DNA of 11,435 nucleotides from an uncultured Bacillota bacterium. GTDB taxonomy: Bacteria > Bacillota > Limnochordia > Limnochordales > ZCTH02-B6. The position numbers and the translations under genes were made by a program. The stretch is from NCBI GenBank assembly GCA_937916565.1, contig CALFSR010000214.1, forward strand, positions 1-11,435. Reading direction: 5' to 3'. The notes under the pieces were generated by a model that saw nothing but the letters and a program-made list of their open reading frames with translations, had not been told where the DNA came from and did not search any database. This document shows, piece by piece, positions 7,017-11,435 of the stretch (the stretch's first letter is position 1; each line of letters starts with the position of its first letter).

Positions 7017-8315
7017 CTACTCGATCCACTCCGCCGACACGCCCAGGTCGGCCAGCTTCTCCTCTAGGCGCTCATAGCCCCGCTGGATGTGCTCCACACC
7101 GTCGATGACGGTTTCCCCGTGGGCCGCCACGCCGGCTACGATGAGCGCGGCTCCCATGCGCAAGTCCGTCGCCGTCACGGGCGAACCCGTGAGCCTTTCC
7201 ACGCCCTCGATGATGGCCGTGCGACCGTCGGTTTCGAGCTTTCCGCCCAGACGCTTGAGTTCATCCACATGGCCGAAGCGGTCCTCGAAGATCCGCTCGC
7301 TGATGACGCTCGTCCCCTCCGACAGCAACAAAAAGGCCGACAGCTGCGGCTGGAGGTCGGTGGGAAACCCAGGGTACGGCAACGTCTTGACCTGTAGCGG
7401 CTTGGGCCGGCCCGCAAGCCGGGCCGTGATAGCGTCGCCGCAGTCCGCGAGCTCGACGCCCGCCTCCTCGAGCTTGGCCAGGAGCGCCTCGATATGCGTC
7501 GGGATGACGTTCTCGATGGTTACGCTGCCGCCCCCGGCGAGCCCCGCCAAAAGGTACGTACCGGCTTCGATCCGGTCCGGGATGATGGAATACTCGACGG
7601 GCCGCAACGGGTGGCCGCCCTCGATTTTGATCGTGTCCGTGCCGGCGCCGACGACCCGACCGCCCATGGCGTTGAGGAAGTTGGCGAGGTCGACCACTTC
7701 CGGCTCCTTGGCCGCGTTGTAGATGGTCGTGACCCCCCGGGCCGCGGTGGCGGCCATCATGACGTTCTCCGTCGCGCCGACGCTGGGAAAGTCAAGGTAG
7801 ATCTCGGCGCCAAGGAGGCTGGGCGCCTCCGCGCAGATGTAGCCGTGCTCGATCTCGACCCGCGCCCCGAGCTCCCGCAAGCCCTTAAGGTGAAGGTCCA
7901 GCGGCCGCGAACCGATATTGCAGCCGCCCGGCAGCGGCACGCGGGCCCGGCCAAGGCGAGCCACGAGGGCGCCCAGCAAGAGAACGGACCCCCGCAGCCG
8001 CTTGGCCAGGGGATAAGGGACTTCGTGGGCAAGAACGTCGGAGGCCTCGACGCGGACGTTGCCACCGCCGGTGACCGACACGGTCGCGCCCAGCTCGCGC
8101 AGGATCTCCTCCTGCACCGCCACGTCGGCGATATCCGGCACGTTTTGGAGCACGGACGCGCCTCCGGCGAGCAGGCACGCGGGCAAAATTGCCACCGCCG
8201 AGTTCTTGGCGCCGGAGATGCGCACCCGCCCGTCCCGGATGCGACGGCCGCGGATAACGAGGCGGCGGGTAACCGACAATGCGGGACTGCCTTTGGCCTG
8301 GTAGAGGGTACCCAT
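7017..8315 (-). CDS. murA: UDP-N-acetylglucosamine 1-carboxyvinyltransferase
   Basis: Adds enolpyruvate from PEP to UDP-GlcNAc, the first committed step of peptidoglycan synthesis in the cytoplasm. It is an EPSP-synthase-fold enzyme of 432 residues (family about 420). Motifs are RISGAKNSA with Lys37-Asn38, the catalytic-loop GGCNIGSRPLDLH with Cys132, FPSVGATENVMMAA, IIPDRIEAGTYLLA, YPGFPTDLQPQ, RFGHVDELKRLG and DLRMGAAL with the conserved active-site Arg. Cys132 is the residue that fosfomycin alkylates, so sensitivity at the target level is expected from family knowledge. The ATG at 8315 has only a weak GAAGAAG upstream. A TTG at 8279, eight bases after an AGG, would remove 12 residues and bring the Lys-Asn pair closer to its usual position (22-23), so the start is uncertain. 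Bacillota often carry two murA copies, and I cannot say which this is. A strong terminator follows. Confidence 0.97.
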   Translation of the reverse strand: MGTLYQAKGSPALSVTRRLVIRGRRIRDGRVRISGAKNSAVAILPACLLAGGASVLQNVPDIADVAVQEEILRELGATVSVTGGGNVRVEASDVLAHEVPYPLAKRLRGSVLLLGALVARLGRARVPLPGGCNIGSRPLDLHLKGLRELGARVEIEHGYICAEAPSLLGAEIYLDFPSVGATENVMMAATAARGVTTIYNAAKEPEVVDLANFLNAMGGRVVGAGTDTIKIEGGHPLRPVEYSIIPDRIEAGTYLLAGLAGGGSVTIENVIPTHIEALLAKLEEAGVELADCGDAITARLAGRPKPLQVKTLPYPGFPTDLQPQLSAFLLLSEGTSVISERIFEDRFGHVDELKRLGGKLETDGRTAIIEGVERLTGSPVTATDLRMGAALIVAGVAAHGETVIDGVEHIQRGYERLEEKLADLGVSAEWIE

Positions 8316-8440
8316 GACAGGGGCTTCTTCGCCGCTCGTTGCCCGGTTCCTCCCTCAACTGGCAGTTCTTGCTTGTTGCCGCCCGCCCTGCCGGTTGCGG
8401 AGGGAACGATCCATGACAGGCAGCCAAGGCCTGCCGGGAG

Positions 8441-9208
8441 TTAGCGGCGGCCTTGCCCGTCGCCCCGCTGCGCCGGCGCCTTGCCCGGCTGGACCCCCAG
8501 GTAGGCAAAGATGCCTTCGGCCACGGCCTCGGCCACCCGCCATTGGTACTCCGCGTCCCGCAGCAGCCGCTCCTCTTGCGGGTTCGACAGAAACCCGACC
8601 TCCACCAGGGCAGCCGGCACGTCCACCTCGTTGAGGATGCGCAGGTCGGCGGGCCGTGCCGTGCGCCGGTTGGGGCCGAGCCGCTGCACCAGCGCCTGCT
8701 GGATCGATTCCGCGAGCCGGCGGCTTTCCTCGTCTCCCTCTTCGTAAAACGTCTGGGCGCCGGACCATTCAGGGCTCGGGAAACTGTTCGCGTGCAAGCT
8801 CACGAACAGCTCCGCGCCGCTGGCCGCCACTAGCGCAGCCCGGCGCATGAGATCCTCCCGCTGCCGGTGCGCCACGCGCTCGCCCTGGACGAGGTCATAG
8901 TCCCCCGTCCGGGTCAAAACCGTGTAGACCGCGCCGCGGCGCAAGATCTCGTCCAGCTTGAGCGCGATGGCCAGCGTCACTTCCTTCTCCAGCGTGCCGG
9001 AAGCCCCGATCGCCCCGGGGTCGGGCCCGCCGTGGCCGGCGTCGACGGCCACGACACGGCCGGACACGGTTTCCGCGGAAGGAGCCGCCACGGGCCGGAC
9101 GCCCGCCGCCCACGGTACTAGGGCCGCGATCAAGATGACCCCGGCGGCGAGCAGCACCGCGTGGCGGCGCCGGACGACGATCACGAACGGCCCCCGCAAC
9201 AGAAGCAT
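8441..9208 (-). CDS. cwlD: N-acetylmuramoyl-L-alanine amidase, CwlD-type (Amidase_3)
   Basis: Zinc amidase that cuts the bond between N-acetylmuramic acid and the peptide stem. The protein is 255 residues. A basic N-terminus (RRRH) is followed by one hydrophobic segment at about 17-36, probably a membrane anchor or signal peptide, then a single Amidase_3 domain to about residue 238. Zinc ligands are His59 (VAVDAGHGGPDPGA), Glu74 (GTLEKEV) and His139 (FVSLHANS); the catalytic Glu203 is in ALVEVGFLSN. There are no SPOR, SH3b or peptidoglycan-binding repeats. Small size and single-domain layout match spore-cortex CwlD (about 237 residues), which acts in making muramic delta-lactam. A vegetative amidase of the same family remains possible. 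The start could be the ATG at 9208 or the GTG at 9184, which has GGGGG six bases upstream. The C-terminal tail is Gly/Arg-rich. Confidence 0.85.
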   Translation of the reverse strand: MLLLRGPFVIVVRRRHAVLLAAGVILIAALVPWAAGVRPVAAPSAETVSGRVVAVDAGHGGPDPGAIGASGTLEKEVTLAIALKLDEILRRGAVYTVLTRTGDYDLVQGERVAHRQREDLMRRAALVAASGAELFVSLHANSFPSPEWSGAQTFYEEGDEESRRLAESIQQALVQRLGPNRRTARPADLRILNEVDVPAALVEVGFLSNPQEERLLRDAEYQWRVAEAVAEGIFAYLGVQPGKAPAQRGDGQGRR

Positions 9209-9295
9209 CCCCCAACCCTAGGCCCTTCCGGACAACCCCGCGCCGTTCCCGGAAAAGCCTATGTCCCCACCGGTGAAGCTATTCCTCGTGCGGAC

Positions 9296-9910
9296 CTACT
9301 CCCCTGGCCCGCCGGCCCGCACCGCCTCCAGCACCCGGTACCCGCTGCCCTTGCCCGCCTCCCGCACGGCGCCGAAAACGTCCTTCATATGCCGGGCCAA
9401 GCTTAGGGCACCCTGGCTCGTCCGGGCGACCATCAGCAGCTTGCCGCCGGGGATGAGGTGCGCATGCGCCTGTTCCACCCAGGAATGCACCACCCGCTTG
9501 CCGGCCCGGATGGGGGGATTGGAGGCGATAAGCGCAAAGCGCTCCCCTGCAACAGGCGCGAAGCCGTCGCCTTGCCGCACCTCGGCGTTGGCTGCCCGGT
9601 TGAGGGCGACGTTGCGCCGGGCAAGCTCCACCGCCCGCTCATTGATGTCCACCAGCACCACCCGGGCCCGCGGCGATAAGGCGGCGACGACGATGCCGAC
9701 CGGCCCGTAGCCGCAGCCTAGGTCCAAGGCGTCACCCTCGACGGGCAGCGGCAAGTGCTCGATGAGCAGGCGCGTCCCGGGATCGACGCGGCGCCGGGAG
9801 AAAACGGCGGCGTCCGTTGCAAACTCGAATTCCCGCCCGCGCAGCCGCACGCGTACGGCCTGGGGCCGGTGGGGCGCCTGCGGCCGCGGGGTGTAGTAAT
9901 GCTCCGTCAT
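9296..9910 (-). CDS. ybxB: YbxB/RsmC-like SAM-dependent 16S rRNA methyltransferase
   Basis: Class I SAM-dependent methyltransferase of the MTS (RsmC-type) family, 204 residues. An N-terminal strip (EHYYTPRPQ, then REFEFATDAAVFSRRRVDPGTRLLIEHL in outline) matches Bacillus YbxB as I remember it. The SAM-binding motif I is LDLGCGYGPVG (62-72), motif II VDIN (87-90), and the target-base motif is NPPIRAGK (131-138). The NPP(Y/I) motif is typical of N-methylation of exocyclic amines, and E. coli RsmC methylates G1207 of 16S rRNA at N2. The same target is likely but not proven; the protein has only the catalytic half of RsmC, as in other Bacillota. Its ATG overlaps the stop of the upstream oxidoreductase (ATGA), so translation is probably coupled. 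No strong ribosome site of its own is visible. Confidence 0.9.
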   Translation of the reverse strand: MTEHYYTPRPQAPHRPQAVRVRLRGREFEFATDAAVFSRRRVDPGTRLLIEHLPLPVEGDALDLGCGYGPVGIVVAALSPRARVVLVDINERAVELARRNVALNRAANAEVRQGDGFAPVAGERFALIASNPPIRAGKRVVHSWVEQAHAHLIPGGKLLMVARTSQGALSLARHMKDVFGAVREAGKGSGYRVLEAVRAGGPGE

Positions 9911-11154
9911 CGTCCACCAAAACGCGCCGGGTCAAAGGGATCGCCGGCCGGAGGCACCCCGCCGGCCAGCAGGTCGGCGATGCGCCACGCGGTCGCCGGC
10001 GCGAGGGCAAGGCCGGCGGTGCTGTGCCCGGCGGCGACGTATACATTGTCATACCCCGGTACGCTCCCGATAACGGGCAGGCCGTCGGGCGTCACGGGGC
10101 GCATGCCGACCCACCGCTCGGCCGGCGCATCCATCCGGTAGTTCGGGAGGTAACGGGGGATCCACTTCTGGAACGCCTCGATGCGCCGCTCGTCCAGGTG
10201 GGTGTTGATCCCGGAAAACTCGATGGTTCCGGCGTAGCGCGTGCCGCTGCTCAGCGGCGTGCACGCGATCTTGGAATCCGCCAAAAAGAGAGCCGGGCCG
10301 AGCCGGGGATTGGGCGCGTCATACTGCAGGCTATAGCCTTTCCCGGCCTGCATCGGCACGGCGTAGCCGATGGACTTGAGCAGGCCGCCGGCCCAGGCGC
10401 CCGTCGCGACGACGACATCGTCGGCGTAGATCGTCTCGGTTGTTGTCTTTACGCCCACAAGGCGAGCGCCGCTGCCTACAAAACCCACGACCTCCGTCTG
10501 GAAACGCAGTTCGACGCCTTGAGCCTCAAGCCGCCCGGCCAAGGCCCCAAGAAGCGTCCGGGGATCAATGTGCCGCGCTTCCTTAATGAAAATGCCGCCG
10601 ACCACTTCCGGACCGAGCTGCGGCTCAAGCTCTCGGGTCTCCTCGGCGGTTAGCCGCTGCGGCTCGCCCAGGCCAAGCCGGGCCATGGCCGCGTAGTCCT
10701 GGAAGGCCACCTCCATCGTCTCGGGCTGGATGTACGCGCTGAGCAGGCCCCGCTCGTGCATCTCAAACTCGAGCCCGTCGGCGACAAGCTGGTCGTAGCC
10801 GGCGTGGGCGTGCCTGGAAAAACTCGCCATGGCCGCACACCCGCGCTGGTAGGCTTCCTCGTTGCAATACTTGAGAAACTGCGTGAACCACCCCGTCAGG
10901 CCCGGCAACGCCGTCGGCTTGATGTAGAGCGGGCTGTCGGGCTGCACCATCATTTTGAGGCCTTCCCAGTGCAGTCCAGGTGCGGGCAGCGGCAGCGTCC
11001 GGGAGGGGATTACCCAGCCGGCGTTGCCGTAGGACGAACCCGACCCCAATTTGTCCTTGTCGACGACGACCGGTTCCATCCCGCGCCGCTTGAGCTCATA
11101 GGCAATCCAAAGGCCTATGACGCCGGCGCCGACCACGACGACTCGTTTGGTCAT
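9907..11154 (-). CDS. DadA-like FAD-dependent D-amino-acid dehydrogenase family protein
   Basis: FAD-dependent oxidoreductase of the DAO superfamily, 415 residues from the chosen start. The N-terminal Rossmann motif VVVVGAGVIGLWIAYEL (5-21) is followed by Asp32 at the end of beta strand 2, then GSGSSYGNAGWVIPS (37-51). The C-terminal FAD motif is GMRPVTPDGLPVIG (350-363), with GHSTAGLALAPAT (376-388). The overall pattern resembles DadA, which oxidises D-amino acids to 2-oxo acids and passes electrons to the respiratory chain. The substrate cannot be read from the sequence: D-amino acids, D-hydroxyproline or another secondary amine are options. The ATG at 11154 is supported by AGAGGGGAT (11169-11161) six bases upstream. 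A GTG at 11178 overlapping the previous gene's stop (GTGA) would add 8 residues and is less likely. It overlaps the methyltransferase gene downstream by 4 bases. Confidence 0.88.
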   Translation of the reverse strand: MTKRVVVVGAGVIGLWIAYELKRRGMEPVVVDKDKLGSGSSYGNAGWVIPSRTLPLPAPGLHWEGLKMMVQPDSPLYIKPTALPGLTGWFTQFLKYCNEEAYQRGCAAMASFSRHAHAGYDQLVADGLEFEMHERGLLSAYIQPETMEVAFQDYAAMARLGLGEPQRLTAEETRELEPQLGPEVVGGIFIKEARHIDPRTLLGALAGRLEAQGVELRFQTEVVGFVGSGARLVGVKTTTETIYADDVVVATGAWAGGLLKSIGYAVPMQAGKGYSLQYDAPNPRLGPALFLADSKIACTPLSSGTRYAGTIEFSGINTHLDERRIEAFQKWIPRYLPNYRMDAPAERWVGMRPVTPDGLPVIGSVPGYDNVYVAAGHSTAGLALAPATAWRIADLLAGGVPPAGDPFDPARFGGR

Positions 11155-11160
11155 ACAGAC

Positions 11161-11169
11161 ATCCCCTCT
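11161..11169 (-). promoter_or_regulatory. Ribosome binding site of the DadA-like gene (AGAGGGGAT)
   Basis: A purine-rich AGAGGGGAT lies 6 bases before the ATG at 11154 and just after the TGA of the preceding gene (11177-11175). It favours that ATG over the GTG at 11178, which overlaps the stop. Confidence 0.6.
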
Positions 11170-11174
11170 CTGCT

Positions 11175-11435
11175 TCACAGCTCAAAGCTCGGCTCAGCGC
11201 CCGGCCGCACGGCGCCGGCTTCCGTCACGATCAGGTGCACGCGCTGATCATGCGGCTCCTCGGGCAGCTCGTCCACGACTTGGACGGCAAAGGCCCAGCC
11301 GATCCGGACGGCGCCGGGGGAAAGGCGCTCGAGCAGCCGGTCGTAATACCCTCCTCCGTAGCCAAGCCGGCGGCCGCGGCGGTCAAACCCGACACCCGGG
11401 ACGACGACCGCCGTGAGGCTCGCGGCCTCAATGGC
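11175..11435 (-). CDS. 5-formyltetrahydrofolate cyclo-ligase (MTHFS), C-terminal part
   Basis: ATP-dependent conversion of 5-formyltetrahydrofolate to 5,10-methenyltetrahydrofolate. Only the last 86 residues and the stop are in the window; the N-terminal half, about 100 residues, is beyond the right edge. The family signature is clear: VVVPGVGFDRRGRRLGYGGG (10-29) continuing into YYDRLL, the glycine-rich nucleotide/folate-binding segment. It is followed by LPEEPHDQRVHLIVTE (57-72), which contains the conserved PHD and the closing TE. The frame is open to the edge. The stop lies 20 bases before the DadA-like ATG, so the two are probably co-transcribed. In Bacillus the homologue is called yqgN; I give no symbol because none is shared across the phylum. 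Confidence 0.93.
   Translation of the reverse strand, partial: AIEAASLTAVVVPGVGFDRRGRRLGYGGGYYDRLLERLSPGAVRIGWAFAVQVVDELPEEPHDQRVHLIVTEAGAVRPGAEPSFEL

Noticed and set aside
8418..8438. Inverted repeat just after the cwlD stop as a terminator
   Set aside because: The stem is only 5 bp (GGCAG/CTGCC) with an internal mismatch, and no T tract follows on the minus strand. Transcription may read through into murA.
7494..8444. Open frame of 316 codons on the plus strand across murA and its leader
   Set aside because: Antisense to murA, and the frame has no recognisable family features.
9817..10653. Open frame of 278 codons on the plus strand
   Set aside because: Antisense to the DadA-like gene and the start of ybxB, both of which show clear motifs.
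1..11435. CRISPR array, insertion sequence, tRNA/rRNA, phage or defence genes
   Set aside because: I saw no regularly spaced direct repeats, transposase or integrase motifs, tRNA-like cloverleaf or rRNA sequence. Nearly the whole window is filled by conserved metabolic and cell-wall genes without frameshifts.

Overview
All recognisable genes in this window are read from the minus strand, so the biological order runs from the right edge (11435) to the left edge (1). The DNA is GC-rich, with G/C at most third codon positions, and GTG starts are used. Several gene junctions overlap by 4 bases (GTGA or ATGA) or nearly touch. The gene set points to a GC-rich, endospore-forming member of the Bacillota (Firmicutes): a CwlD-type N-acetylmuramoyl-L-alanine amidase, a YbxB-type methyltransferase, MurA, and a Bacillus-like argC-argJ-argB-argD-car cluster with an AhrC/ArgR-type operator. 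The phylum is an inference from gene content, and I cannot name a genus.

Right part (11435 to about 8441, minus strand). The window opens inside a 5-formyltetrahydrofolate cyclo-ligase gene, of which only the C-terminal 86 residues are present. It is followed by a DadA-like FAD-dependent amino-acid dehydrogenase, a YbxB/RsmC-like 16S rRNA methyltransferase (4-base overlap) and, after 87 bases, a membrane-anchored cell-wall amidase of the CwlD type. Centre-right (8315 to 7017): murA, the first committed step of peptidoglycan synthesis, closed by a clear Rho-independent terminator at 6983-6955.

Centre and left (6934 to 1). An arginine operon starts here. A promoter with a perfect TATAAT -10 carries an ARG-box-like operator over its -35 and spacer. 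argC, argJ, argB, argD and carB follow with little or no intergenic space. ArgJ makes or recycles N-acetylglutamate, ArgB phosphorylates it, ArgC reduces it to the semialdehyde, ArgD transaminates to N-acetylornithine, and ArgJ moves the acetyl group back to glutamate, releasing ornithine. CarB would supply carbamoyl phosphate for the later ornithine-to-citrulline step. carB runs off the left edge: 797 residues are visible out of roughly 1070 expected.

The window is mostly conserved housekeeping sequence. I found no mobile element, CRISPR array, RNA gene or evidence of an undescribed system. The points most worth a second look are the absence of carA between argD and carB, the operator and leader of the arg promoter, and the 125-base leader before murA.
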